Source: JAOAGA01 sp964540515 (lineage in GTDB: Bacteria > CALINM01). From it: a stretch of DNA of 64,000 nt. The position numbers and the translations under genes are program-made. The notes below the pieces were generated by a model. It was not told where the DNA came from. It did no database searches and saw nothing but the letters and a program-made list of their open reading frames with translations. How positions within the stretch are numbered: the stretch's first letter is position 1; each line of letters begins with the position of its first letter. The stretch is from the NCBI GenBank assembly GCA_964540515.1, contig CAZIMS010000005.1:62001-126000 (forward strand), given 5' to 3'. Of the stretch, positions 24,973 to 34,104 are shown piece after piece.

Positions 24973-25629
24973 ATGAATGTTAAGCACATTATTGATAATC
25001 TAATTTTTAGGTTTGCAGTTCTTAAACCCTTACTTTCAAATATTTTGTCTGCAGAGATTAAAGACAAAAACTTAACCTTTATCTATCCAGATTTTATGAA
25101 ATCCTTTGAAGATATAGATGAGATGAATGAACAGATAGCAAATTATCTATGGGAAAAAGATCACATTAATTTAGAATGTCTTTTTAAAAATTTTTCTATG
25201 CCCCACTTACCACATCCAGCTTCTTCATCAAAACACAACAATAAGCTCTTTCTTATAAAGCTTTACAATAACAATCTTTTCTATAGTATTATTGATAAAA
25301 GAAAGCTCTATGATTTTTTTGCCAGCGGAAAAAAAGAATGCCCCTTTGTTGTTCATGTTATAAAGGTAAGAAATAGGATAAAAATTTTTGATTTAATAGA
25401 GGAGGTCTTAATAGAGACAGTTCCAATATTAAGGGAAGAATATAAATACTTACACCCGTTGATAGTTATAGAAAAGAAAGAATTTTTCTTTTATTTTGAG
25501 ACACTCTTTGAGAATATCTTTAAGAATATGGAGGCAAACAAAAAGATATACGATTTAAGACGTTTTGTAGGCTCTCCTTGTTATAGCATAATTGATTACT
25601 TTAATTTTTTTGAGGTCGATGATGATTAA
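24973..25629 (+). CDS. Hypothetical protein, 218 residues
   Basis: I do not recognise a family. The product is soluble-looking, with no signal peptide or clear membrane segment, rich in Phe, Lys and Ile, and ends in the acidic run VDDD. Cysteines are few (ECLF, KECPF, SPCYS) and not in an obvious metal motif. No Shine-Dalgarno site precedes the ATG, which comes only eight bases after the terminator's T-tract; if this start is right, the mRNA must be leaderless or come from read-through. The gene overlaps the flavoprotein gene by about 11 bases, so the two are probably co-expressed. Confidence 0.6.
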   Translation: MNVKHIIDNLIFRFAVLKPLLSNILSAEIKDKNLTFIYPDFMKSFEDIDEMNEQIANYLWEKDHINLECLFKNFSMPHLPHPASSSKHNNKLFLIKLYNNNLFYSIIDKRKLYDFFASGKKECPFVVHVIKVRNRIKIFDLIEEVLIETVPILREEYKYLHPLIVIEKKEFFFYFETLFENIFKNMEANKKIYDLRRFVGSPCYSIIDYFNFFEVDDD

Positions 25630-26473
25630 GATTTTGGGAATATCTGGGAGTCCAAGAAAGGCAAATACAGAGCTTGCTGTTTCAATTGCCCTTGATGCTG
25701 CAAAGGAGCTATTACCAGAGGGCATAGAGACAGAGCTTATATCATTAGCAGAGAAAAAGATAAATCCCTGTGATGGTTGTTACCAGTGCTATGGTTTTCA
25801 TAAAGGCGCAACTTGGGAAAATATTTGTTATCTTCATAATGATGATGTGGCTGAAGTATATAAGAAAATAGTCTCTGCTCATGGGATAATTATTGGTAGC
25901 CCTTCCTACGCTTTTGATATTTCTGCAAAGCTTAAAGCTCTCTTTGAGAGAGGAGCGCCTTTCTGCCATTACTCATCATCAAGATTAAGTGGCGCCTTGA
26001 GCCACAAGGTGATTGGCGGGATAATAGTTGCCTTTGAAAGAAGGGGTGGACAGGAATCAGCTTTATCGTCAATTCATCGTTGGGCTTTAGCCATTGGTAG
26101 TAGTTTTGTAGTAGGAGCAAGACCCTATCCTTCAGACCCGCCACCTCAGGCATCTTTTTTAGGAGGGCTTGTTGATAACTGTGATTCAAAAACCCCCCTT
26201 AGTAAGGATGGTATTATGCCAGAAACTTCAAGGATAAGACCACCTTTAAGTGGGATTCTCAATATAAGGTCTTTGAGAAATTTAGGTAAAACAGTTGCAG
26301 AAGGTGCGATGATTGTTAAAAAGGGGATGGAGGTACTTAAAAAAGAGGGATTTAATTTCCCACCATTACCAATTGTAAACTTTCCTAAAGAGATAATTAA
26401 GGAAAACTCTTATTTTGATAAAGTTAGAAAGGGATTAGAAAAACCACCAGAATATCAAGTGTTTCCAAACTGA
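25619..26473 (+). CDS. Flavodoxin-like NAD(P)H-dependent FMN reductase / iron-sulfur flavoprotein family
   Basis: The N-terminus ILGISGSPRKANTE is the FMN-phosphate loop of the flavodoxin-like reductase family. The stretch NPCDGCYQCYGF carries the compact Cys motif often seen in iron-sulfur flavoproteins, and GSPSYAFDISAKLKALFER is the usual flavin-ring segment. The C-terminal 90 residues, with LRNLGKTVAEGAMIV, are also typical. I chose the ATG at 25619 (or 25622) because GAGGT lies just upstream; an ATG at 25592 would add an unrelated peptide. The gene overlaps the hypothetical gene upstream, and its end overlaps the convergent glycosylase gene by 19 bases. The electron partner is unknown. 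Confidence 0.82.
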   Translation: MMIKILGISGSPRKANTELAVSIALDAAKELLPEGIETELISLAEKKINPCDGCYQCYGFHKGATWENICYLHNDDVAEVYKKIVSAHGIIIGSPSYAFDISAKLKALFERGAPFCHYSSSRLSGALSHKVIGGIIVAFERRGGQESALSSIHRWALAIGSSFVVGARPYPSDPPPQASFLGGLVDNCDSKTPLSKDGIMPETSRIRPPLSGILNIRSLRNLGKTVAEGAMIVKKGMEVLKKEGFNFPPLPIVNFPKEIIKENSYFDKVRKGLEKPPEYQVFPN

Positions 26474-27099
26474 CAGCTCTCTTTTATAGGACAGCTATCG
26501 CAGAACGGCTTTTTTCTGCAATTTTCCTTACCAAGCCTAACAATTAAGGCGTGATACTCATTGTATAATTGCACATCTCTAGGAAGATGTTCGTGAAAGA
26601 GCTTTTGAAAACAGTCATAACTTGCCTTTTCTTCTAATATGCCTAATCTATCAAAGATTTTTTTTGTATAGGCATCCACTACAAAGTAGGGCTTATTGAA
26701 GGCATAGAGCAATATACTGTCAGTAGTCTCTTTCCCAATACCATTAATCTTAAGTAGTTCAGACCTTAAATCTTCTTTGCCTTTAATCTTTTCAAAATCA
26801 AAATTATTTTTTTCAAGATAGGATATAAAATTTTTTAGCCTCTTTGCCTTTACATTAAAAAAACCAGCAGGTTTAATTATAAGGGCAAGCTTTTTCTCCT
26901 CAATTAGAGCTAATTTTTCGGGTATAAGTAGCTCGAGCTCTTTGAGATTTTTTATAGCCTTCTCAACATTTTTCCAAGAAGTGTTCTGTGTTAAGATTGC
27001 TCCAACTATTATCTCGAAGGCTGTATCACCAGGCCACCAGTATTGAGGACCAAAAGTGTTTAATAGCCTTTTAAAGATATCAAGAAGCAGATTTGTCAT
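26455..27099 (-). CDS. HhH-GPD DNA glycosylase, endonuclease III-related (MagIII-like)
   Basis: This base-excision repair enzyme has 214 residues, a helix-hairpin-helix (LLKINGIGKETTDSIL) and a C-terminal 4Fe-4S cluster motif, CRKKPFCDSCPIKESC. The early motif AILTQNTSWKNVEKAI and the hairpin resemble Helicobacter MagIII, a 3-methyladenine glycosylase. At the position of the endonuclease III catalytic lysine (GVGRKTA) there is Glu (GIGKETT), so the protein is probably a monofunctional glycosylase without lyase activity. The Asp in VVDAYTKK is kept. It overlaps the chemoreceptor gene upstream by 20 bases, an odd but compact pairing. Confidence 0.87.
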   Translation of the reverse strand: MTNLLLDIFKRLLNTFGPQYWWPGDTAFEIIVGAILTQNTSWKNVEKAIKNLKELELLIPEKLALIEEKKLALIIKPAGFFNVKAKRLKNFISYLEKNNFDFEKIKGKEDLRSELLKINGIGKETTDSILLYAFNKPYFVVDAYTKKIFDRLGILEEKASYDCFQKLFHEHLPRDVQLYNEYHALIVRLGKENCRKKPFCDSCPIKESCQFGNT

Positions 27100-28708
27100 T
27101 TATTGATTTTCTGACGTCTGTGAGGTTTTGAAGCTCCTTTTCGATTACCTTAAGGATTCTGTCAAGATCAACAACAGTATTATATATATCTTTGTTTATG
27201 GGTCTTAACTCAAGAATATTTTTTGTCATATCATCAAAGCTACCTCTAAACTTAAATATCTGATCCTTAAAAAATCTACTCATATCACTAACCTCAACAA
27301 CTAATTTGCCAAGTTGCTTACTTGTTCTTGCCTGTTCTGATGTACTGTTCTTTACAAAATTGGCTATATCTTTCACTTTCTCTGTAGCAATTATAATCTG
27401 TTCTGCCCCTTTCCTTTGTTCCATCATAGCTCTTGAAAAATCAGAAACCATCATATTTATGTTTTCCATAGATTTGGCTATATGAGTAATGCCCTTAGAT
27501 TGTTCTACATTGGCTTTAGCTATGTCTTTGAAAAGCTCGTCAGCATTTTCTATAGAACTTAAAATCTTCTTAAATATCTCACCAGTCTGAACGGTAAGCT
27601 CAACTCCATCTTGTATGGCCTTAGTGCTTTCATTTATAGCGGTACTTGCCTTATCGCTTTTTGTGAGAATAGCTTGGATGATGCTAGTTATTTCTTTAGT
27701 GGAAACACCAGTTCTTTCAGCAAGCTCTTTTATCTCTTCTGCTACAACACCAAAGGCTTTGCCCTGTTCGCCTGACTGAGAGGCTATAATTGCAGCATTA
27801 AGAGCTAGTAATGCAGTCTCTTCAGAAATTTCTTCAATAACCTTAAGAATCTTTCCGATGGACTTTATATCTCTAGATAACTCATTAAGTGCTTGATAGG
27901 AATAACTGTTTGATTCTTTAATCTTTTTCATACTCTCTTCTGTAGCTGCGATAGCTTCTTTACCAATTTGGGCATCTTTCTCCATCTGTTCAGTGAATTT
28001 TGCTGATTCTATAGCCCTTGCCTCCACTTCTTTAACGGATGCCTCCATCTCAAGCATTGCTGAGTTTGTATCTTCGGTGATCTTCTTTAAATTATCTAAG
28101 CTTTGACTAAGTTGTTTAGAAATGGCGATAAGCTCGAAGATAGCAGTAGATGTATCATCAACGTAGCTAAAAAGCTTCGAGACATTCTCACTAACCTCTT
28201 CAATACTTGCTCCCAACTCAAGGGTAGATGAGGAGCTCTCCTCAGAGGAGGCACTTAAAATCTCAATCTTTTCAGTAAAACTTCTCAAATTAATGTTTAT
28301 TTGTTCAATCTTCTCCGCTATTGTGGTAACTATCTGATTTTCTTTTTCATTTAACTCGGATAATCTAATCTGTCTTTGAAAGACACTGGCCGAGTGGTCT
28401 CTAAGTTTTTTATCTATCTCTTTTAACCTTTTAATGTTGATTAAGATTGGTTCAATGGCTGTTTTTAGAGGATTATCATCGCTAATTAAGCCTTGCATAA
28501 TCTTTTCTTTTTCTTTCTCAAAATTATATTGTCTTTTTAACTCTTCTTCTTTGGTGATATAATGAAAAAAGAATCCCATAATAAATATTGCTAACCCAAA
28601 ATGGATGAAATTCCTTATTATAACATTGAAGCTAAAGCCTTCGAGAAGCGAGGTAATAATAGTAAGCGCTATTGAGAGCAATAAGTAAAAAATATATCTC
28701 TTCTTCAT
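27080..28708 (-). CDS. Methyl-accepting chemotaxis protein without a large periplasmic domain
   Basis: Two hydrophobic segments at about residues 5-20 and 28-50 are separated by only a short loop, so this receptor has almost no external sensing domain. After a charged linker it continues as a long coiled-coil with the conserved signalling tip EETALLALNAAIIASQSGEQGKAFGVVAEE near residue 295. Such receptors usually sense internal or membrane-linked signals such as redox state. The length is 542 residues. The gene runs opposite to rnc, which diverges upstream, and overlaps the downstream glycosylase gene. Confidence 0.92.
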   Translation of the reverse strand: MKKRYIFYLLLSIALTIITSLLEGFSFNVIIRNFIHFGLAIFIMGFFFHYITKEEELKRQYNFEKEKEKIMQGLISDDNPLKTAIEPILINIKRLKEIDKKLRDHSASVFQRQIRLSELNEKENQIVTTIAEKIEQININLRSFTEKIEILSASSEESSSSTLELGASIEEVSENVSKLFSYVDDTSTAIFELIAISKQLSQSLDNLKKITEDTNSAMLEMEASVKEVEARAIESAKFTEQMEKDAQIGKEAIAATEESMKKIKESNSYSYQALNELSRDIKSIGKILKVIEEISEETALLALNAAIIASQSGEQGKAFGVVAEEIKELAERTGVSTKEITSIIQAILTKSDKASTAINESTKAIQDGVELTVQTGEIFKKILSSIENADELFKDIAKANVEQSKGITHIAKSMENINMMVSDFSRAMMEQRKGAEQIIIATEKVKDIANFVKNSTSEQARTSKQLGKLVVEVSDMSRFFKDQIFKFRGSFDDMTKNILELRPINKDIYNTVVDLDRILKVIEKELQNLTDVRKSINDKSAS

Positions 28709-28861
28709 AGATATTTATAGTATAAATTAACTAATAAAAAAAATTTTTACAATAAAAAAATTTGATTTTTACAAGTTCTGATGCATATGATTGGTCCTTT
28801 GAGTTGTAAAAAACTAATGGTTCGTATAATTTTTAATGGGCCAATTAACTAAAGGAGACAA

Positions 28862-29545
28862 ATGAGTGGTCCAGAAGATCTAAAAAAGTTTTTAGAGGAG
28901 ATACTTTTGATTGAGATTGATAATCTCGAGGTATATGAGAGTGCTTTTACCCATTCTTCCTACAATGCTAACAACAACTATCAAAGGCTTGAGTTTTTAG
29001 GTGATGCTGTATTAAATCAGATTATCTCAGAGTATCTTTTTAAAAAATATCCCCACGAAAAGGAAGGTTTTTTAACAAAGGAAAGAGCAACCTATGTAAG
29101 AAAAGAGGTTTTGGGGATGATAGCCCATGAGCTAAAACTCAAGGAGCTATTAAAACTTGGAAGAGGTGAGGAGTTGGATGGAGGCAGAGATAAAATCTCG
29201 ATTTTATCTGATTTGTTTGAAGCCTTTATCGGTGCTCTCTATCTTGATAAGGGATTTTTATATACAAAGGATTGGGTTTTAATAAACATATATATTTTTG
29301 AGAAATTTAGGAATTTTGTTGAAGACTACAAATCGCTCCTCCAGGAAAAACTCCAAAAAAAGGGGCTTTTACCCACTTACCTATTAGCAAAAGAAGAAGG
29401 AGAGAGCCACAAAAAAATATATACTGTTGAGATTTTTATTGATGGAGAGTTTGTGTCAAAAGGTGATGGTAAAAATAAAAAGTTAGCCGAACAAATGGCA
29501 GCCTGCGAGGCATTAAAAAAGATGTTCCCTGATGAAAAAGTTTAA
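28862..29545 (+). CDS. rnc: Ribonuclease III
   Basis: RNase III cuts double-stranded RNA in rRNA maturation and regulatory RNA turnover. The catalytic domain shows the signature YQRLEFLGDAVL near residue 40, ERATYVRKEVLG, and SDLFEAFIGALYLDKGF with the second acidic pair. A C-terminal dsRNA-binding domain (about 155-225) starts at YKSLLQEKLQKK and ends KLAEQMAACEALKK. The length is 227 residues. AAAGGAGA precedes the ATG, and a TATAAT lies at 28825-28830 without a good -35. The next gene, a radical SAM protein, overlaps its 3' end by 14 bases, an order also known from other bacteria. Confidence 0.96.
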   Translation: MSGPEDLKKFLEEILLIEIDNLEVYESAFTHSSYNANNNYQRLEFLGDAVLNQIISEYLFKKYPHEKEGFLTKERATYVRKEVLGMIAHELKLKELLKLGRGEELDGGRDKISILSDLFEAFIGALYLDKGFLYTKDWVLINIYIFEKFRNFVEDYKSLLQEKLQKKGLLPTYLLAKEEGESHKKIYTVEIFIDGEFVSKGDGKNKKLAEQMAACEALKKMFPDEKV

Positions 29546-30548
29546 TATAATTCCTTACTTCATTACTATGGAAGGATGCAAAGAAAGATGCATCTATTGT
29601 AATCAGAACACCTACAAAGGATATGGGGAGAAAGGAGTAAGTCTATATGACTTTGTATTAAAAGAGAGAGAAAAATTTAAGAATAAGAAAGATTTAGAGT
29701 TGGCTTTCTATGGAGGAACTTTTTTCAACTTATCAACTGAAAAACTTATATCTTTTAAAAAGGAGATATTGGCATTAAAAGAAAAAGGAGTTATAAAGTC
29801 AGCTCGTGCATCAACAACCCCTGATAGCATAAATATCGATCTTCTTAAAATTTTTGAAGGAGTTCTTGATAGAGTTGAGATAGGTCTTCAGTCTCTTGAT
29901 GACTTTGTCTTAAAAATCATAAGACGAAACTATAAAAAAAAGGATATATTTCTTGCCACAAAGCTTTTGAAAAAGTTTGGATACGAGATAGGTTTTCAAA
30001 TTATGGTTGGTCTTCCTTATGAAAGCAGGGCTTCTTTTATAAATAATATTAACGAGGCACTTTCTCTTACGCCTGATTTCGTCAGACTCTATCCACTCTT
30101 TGTCTTAAAAGATACTCCTTTAAGTTCATACTATAAGCTTAAAATATTTCAAGTAATCTCATTAGAGGAACTCATTTGTAGATGTAGCTATGCTGTCTCA
30201 AGGTTTGAATCTTCTGGTATAAAGGTAATCAAGATAGGCCTAAATGAGTTTTTAGATAATAATAAGCTTGATTTTGTTCATAATCACAATGATTTAAGAG
30301 GTCTTATAATGACCAACATCTTTAAAAATACAATTATCAATTTTATCCTTGAAAATAAGAATTTGAGGGAAATTAGTATTTTCTGCAACAGCAGTGACCT
30401 ACATTATGCTATTGGGGTTAATAGACAAAACGTTAGGGTCTTTCAAGATAAAGGTATTAATCTTAAGATCAGAACTGGCGAGGTTAGAAAAGGTCATCTA
30501 CTTATTAATGGCAAAGAAATCAATGTTTTTAAATCCTACAGACCTTAG
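29532..30548 (+). CDS. Radical SAM protein, Elp3/coproporphyrinogen-oxidase-like
   Basis: The iron-sulfur motif CKERCIYC (CX3CX2C) lies near residue 16, followed by the glycine-rich SAM motif AFYGGTFFNLS, then GLQSLDDFVLKIIRR and GFQIMVGLPYES, typical of the Elp3/MiaB/NifB-type radical SAM core. The protein has 338 residues and lacks an acetyltransferase domain, so it is not a true Elp3. Homologous genes often follow rnc in other bacteria, but their substrate is not established. It overlaps rnc by 14 bases, so translation is probably coupled. Confidence 0.88.
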   Translation: MKKFNIIPYFITMEGCKERCIYCNQNTYKGYGEKGVSLYDFVLKEREKFKNKKDLELAFYGGTFFNLSTEKLISFKKEILALKEKGVIKSARASTTPDSINIDLLKIFEGVLDRVEIGLQSLDDFVLKIIRRNYKKKDIFLATKLLKKFGYEIGFQIMVGLPYESRASFINNINEALSLTPDFVRLYPLFVLKDTPLSSYYKLKIFQVISLEELICRCSYAVSRFESSGIKVIKIGLNEFLDNNKLDFVHNHNDLRGLIMTNIFKNTIINFILENKNLREISIFCNSSDLHYAIGVNRQNVRVFQDKGINLKIRTGEVRKGHLLINGKEINVFKSYRP

Positions 30549-30642
30549 AGATAGCAAGGCATTTTTCTTGTCTCTTGCCTCATATAAAACCATAAAGCCC
30601 ATAGATATCTCCTATTTTTCTTTCCGATACCATCTTAATTTA

Positions 30643-30651
30643 TGTTAAAAT
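30643..30651 (+). promoter_or_regulatory. Extended -10 element before the PBP1A gene
   Basis: TGTTAAAAT forms an extended -10 (TG at 30643-30644, TAAAAT at 30646-30651). The expected +1 is about 30658, two bases before the ATG at 30660. There is no good -35 and no Shine-Dalgarno site. Confidence 0.5.
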
Positions 30652-30659
30652 AACCTTTT

Positions 30660-32981
30660 ATGAATAAGAATAAAGGTATAGTGCTTAAGACTTTATTAAT
30701 AGGAATACTTGCCTTCTGGATTTTCCTAATTGGGGCAATCTTCTACTTTATGAGGGATCTACCCAATGTCTCAGAGCTTAAGCAGTATAAACCAAATATA
30801 ATATCACGCGTCTATTCTCAAGAGGGAGAACTTATTGGGGAATACTATACCGAAAGAAGAATAGGTGTGCCCATAAGTAAGGTCCCACCTCTTTTAATAA
30901 AGGCTTTTCTTGCTGCAGAAGATGCAAGATTTTTTGAACATCATGGCATGGACATTAGAGGAATTTTAAGGGCTATTGTGAAAAACATCTTGGCCGGTGG
31001 TTATGTACAGGGGGGGTCTACAATTACTCAGCAATTAGCCCGTTCTCTCTTTCTTACAAAAGAAAAGACCTTAGGCAGAAAAGCAAAGGAGCTTATCTTA
31101 GCTTATATCCTTGATAGTAAATTTTCTAAAGAGGAGATACTCCAGCTTTACCTAAATCATATCTATCTAGGTAACGGTGCCTATGGTATAGAAATGGCAT
31201 CTCAAGACTATTTCAATAAATCCATTAACCAACTAACATTGGCTGAGTGTGCTCTACTTGCAGGACTTCCGAAGGCACCATCATTATATAACCCCTTTAA
31301 AAGCCCAGGAAGAGCAAGAGCGAGAAGAAGCTACGTCTTAAATCGTATGTTAGAACTGGGATTTATTACAGAAGAAGAGCATAAAAAGGCAGAACTAACT
31401 CCTCTCCCAAGAGAAAATAAAAGGTTAAAGAACTTACAATACAATAGTCATCTTACAGAGTATATTAGACAGAAGCTTATAGAGAAATATGGGGAAGAAA
31501 AGGTTTTAAAAGGTGGACTTACTATATTTACATCAATTAACGCAGGTTTTCAGAGAAGAGCCTATGAGGCTATAGACAGAGGATTAAGGGAGCTCGATAA
31601 AAGACAAGGTTTTAGGGGGCCCATAGAAAAATTGGCAGAAGATAAGGTAGAAAGTTTTACTAAATCAGGCTATAGGTACCCTGAGGATGTAGAAGTTAAT
31701 AGCTATAGTAAAGGTGTTGTTGTAGAGCTTGATATAAAGAAAAAGAGATATCTATTAAAAGTTGGTATCTTTGATGCCTATCTTCCTTTCTCTAATCTTA
31801 TGTGGGCTGCTACAGCAAAAACTCCTCCTGACAAACTTTTAAATGTTGGCGATGTGGTAAATGTCAAAATTTTATCTTTCGCTAAAAATGAGATGGTGGT
31901 CTCTTTAGAACAGGACCCTGTGGTAGAAGGTGCACTGCTAAGTATTGACCCAAACACAGGTTTTATAAAGGCAATGATTGGAGGACATAACTTTATAAAA
32001 AGCCAGTTCAATAGAGCCGTTCAGGCTAAAAGACAGCCAGGTTCAGCCTTTAAACCCTTTGTTTTTGGGGCAGCTCTGGAAAAAGGCTATACACCTGTTT
32101 CAATTATAAAAGATGAGCCCATATCTTATGATATAGGCATTAAAGAGTGGAAACCTAAAAATTTCGATGGTAAATTTTATGGACCTACAACTTTAAGACA
32201 TGCCCTTGCGAAATCAAGAAATATAGTTACTATAAAGCTTCTTGAGTCTCTTGGCACGCAAAATGTAATAGATTTTGCAAGAAGGGCTGGGATTGAAGGT
32301 CAGCTGGAGAGTAATTTGGCTTTAGCCTTAGGTGCAAGCTCAGTAACCTTATATGAGATGGTAAGATCATTTACAACCTTTGCCTCAATGGGTAAAAAAT
32401 TTGAACCACAGGTAATTCTTAAAGTGGTAGACAGTGCGGGCAATGTTTTAGAAGAAAATGAGCCAAAAAGTGAAGAAGTAATTAATCCAGCTGTATGTTA
32501 TGTATTAACAAGTATGTTAAAAAGTGTTATTGAGTCTGGAACGGCGACGCGAGCAAAAGTATTAGGCAGACCAATTGCTGGCAAAACTGGGACTACAAAT
32601 GATTATGTGGATGCATGGTTTATCGGTTATTCTCCTAACCTTGCTACAGGGGTTTGGGTGGGCTTTGATCAGATAAAATCTTTAGGAGACAAAGAAACTG
32701 GTGCAAGAGCTGCCTTACCAATCTGGATTGATTACAGTCTCTACGCTGAAAATACTTATCCTCCCTCAGATTTTATTATTCCAGAGGGTGTGTCAATAGT
32801 TAAGGTTGATTTACAGACAGGGTTGAATGTTTCCGAGTACTCAAAGGGTTATAGATATGAGTATTTTATACAAGGTACAGAACCAAAAGAGGCATTTGAT
32901 CCAAATATCCATCTCAAAAAGGAAGAGTATCTATATCTCGACAAAGATGGTGAAGAAAACAAAGTAGAGCAAGGCTGGTAG
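30660..32981 (+). CDS. mrcA: Penicillin-binding protein 1A, bifunctional transglycosylase/transpeptidase
   Basis: PBP1A polymerises and cross-links peptidoglycan. It has a short cytoplasmic tail and one N-terminal membrane anchor (about 8-29). A GT51 glycosyltransferase domain follows, with EDARFFEHHG near residue 86 and GGSTITQQLARSLFL. The transpeptidase domain has the catalytic Ser462 in GSAFKPF, an SRN motif (KSRNIVT) and KTGTT at 642-646. An OB-like insert lies between the two domains, as usual for PBP1A. The length is 773 residues. The moaA gene starts two bases after the stop, so the two are likely co-transcribed. Confidence 0.95.
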   Translation: MNKNKGIVLKTLLIGILAFWIFLIGAIFYFMRDLPNVSELKQYKPNIISRVYSQEGELIGEYYTERRIGVPISKVPPLLIKAFLAAEDARFFEHHGMDIRGILRAIVKNILAGGYVQGGSTITQQLARSLFLTKEKTLGRKAKELILAYILDSKFSKEEILQLYLNHIYLGNGAYGIEMASQDYFNKSINQLTLAECALLAGLPKAPSLYNPFKSPGRARARRSYVLNRMLELGFITEEEHKKAELTPLPRENKRLKNLQYNSHLTEYIRQKLIEKYGEEKVLKGGLTIFTSINAGFQRRAYEAIDRGLRELDKRQGFRGPIEKLAEDKVESFTKSGYRYPEDVEVNSYSKGVVVELDIKKKRYLLKVGIFDAYLPFSNLMWAATAKTPPDKLLNVGDVVNVKILSFAKNEMVVSLEQDPVVEGALLSIDPNTGFIKAMIGGHNFIKSQFNRAVQAKRQPGSAFKPFVFGAALEKGYTPVSIIKDEPISYDIGIKEWKPKNFDGKFYGPTTLRHALAKSRNIVTIKLLESLGTQNVIDFARRAGIEGQLESNLALALGASSVTLYEMVRSFTTFASMGKKFEPQVILKVVDSAGNVLEENEPKSEEVINPAVCYVLTSMLKSVIESGTATRAKVLGRPIAGKTGTTNDYVDAWFIGYSPNLATGVWVGFDQIKSLGDKETGARAALPIWIDYSLYAENTYPPSDFIIPEGVSIVKVDLQTGLNVSEYSKGYRYEYFIQGTEPKEAFDPNIHLKKEEYLYLDKDGEENKVEQGW

Positions 32982-32983
32982 AT

Positions 32984-33964
32984 TTGATAGAAGATAGTTA
33001 TGGAAGAGTAATAGACTATTTAAGGATATCAGTTACAGATAGGTGCAATCTAAGGTGCGTCTACTGTATGCCTGAAGGTGGTATTAGCTTATTTCCCCAT
33101 AGTGAAATTTTAAGTTACGAGGAAATTATATATTTAACTAAAATACTATCAGAATTGGGGATAAGAAAGATAAGAATTACTGGTGGTGAGCCCCTTATAC
33201 GAAAGAACATATCCTATCTCATTGAAAAGATACATAGAATTGAAAAAGTAGAAGACATAGCTTTAACGACAAATGGTATATTACTTCCCAAAATGGCCTT
33301 TGAATTAAAGGAGGCAGGGCTAAAAAGGGTTAATATAAGCTTAGATACCCTTAAGGAAGAAAAATTTTCTTTGATAACAAGAAAAAATGATTTTAAAAGG
33401 GTAATATCAGCAATCAATAAATCTATAGAGGTAGGTTTTAACCCCATAAAACTTAATGTTGTAGTGATAAAGGGGGTTAATGATGATGAGATATTAGACT
33501 TTGTTAAGTTTGTAGAAGACAAAGATATATCTGTGAGATTTATTGAGTTTATGCCCTGGGGAAGATTAGAAAAGTGGTCAAAGGAGAGAGTAATTTCAAC
33601 AAAGGAGATAATTAATATAATAGAGAAAGAGTTTGGTCAGCTCATACCGATTTCTAAGAAGGATAGCGGACCTGCTGTAAATTATAAATTAATGAGTATT
33701 AAAGGCATCATAGGTTTTATCAATCCAATTACATCTCACTTCTGTTCCCTTTGCAATAGAATAAGACTTACAGCCGATGGAAAGATAAGACTATGTCTCT
33801 TCTCAGAAAAAGAGGTGGATGTAAAAAAACTTATGAGGGATGGCATAAAAGAAAAGGAGCTTAAAGAGATACTCGTTAAGGCGGTTCTAATAAAGCCGAA
33901 AGAGATAGATATAGATGACCATTTAGAAAAACATAAGAGAGAGATGAGCCAGATAGGTGGTTAG
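32984..33964 (+). CDS. moaA: GTP 3',8-cyclase (molybdenum cofactor synthesis)
   Basis: MoaA turns GTP into 3',8-cyclo-7,8-dihydro-GTP, the first step of molybdopterin synthesis. The N-terminal radical SAM cluster Cys residues are 21, 25 and 28 (CNLRCVYC). The C-terminal second cluster is in HFCSLCNRIRL plus a Cys 13 residues on. The chain ends in the double glycine needed for activity (QIGG). It starts with TTG, two bases after the PBP1A stop; the family start (DSYGRVIDYLRIS) supports this start. Its presence implies molybdoenzymes, in keeping with anaerobic respiration, although none is encoded in this window. Confidence 0.95.
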   Translation: MIEDSYGRVIDYLRISVTDRCNLRCVYCMPEGGISLFPHSEILSYEEIIYLTKILSELGIRKIRITGGEPLIRKNISYLIEKIHRIEKVEDIALTTNGILLPKMAFELKEAGLKRVNISLDTLKEEKFSLITRKNDFKRVISAINKSIEVGFNPIKLNVVVIKGVNDDEILDFVKFVEDKDISVRFIEFMPWGRLEKWSKERVISTKEIINIIEKEFGQLIPISKKDSGPAVNYKLMSIKGIIGFINPITSHFCSLCNRIRLTADGKIRLCLFSEKEVDVKKLMRDGIKEKELKEILVKAVLIKPKEIDIDDHLEKHKREMSQIGG

Positions 33965-34066
33965 TTGTAAAAGAGAGAAATTATTCTTAAAAAAAACTAA
34001 CTAAATCCTTCTTATATCTTAGATCTTATTTTTAGAAATCCATCCTAAGTGAAAGGTGATTTAAAA

Positions 34067-34095
34067 TTGCAGTTTTTATATCTATGTGTTATCCT
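34067..34095 (+). promoter_or_regulatory. Promoter of the 34105 radical SAM gene, predicted leaderless
   Basis: TTGCAG at 34067-34072, exactly 17 bases, then TATCCT at 34090-34095 with the extended TG at 34087-34088. The expected +1 is about 34102, three bases before the ATG, and no Shine-Dalgarno sequence is visible. Confidence 0.55.
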
Positions 34096-34104
34096 TAAAT
34101 ACTA

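Noticed and set aside
30394..30648. Additional 84-codon ORF over the end of the radical SAM gene
   Set aside because: It lies mostly in another frame of a well-supported gene, with no ribosome site and no recognisable motif.
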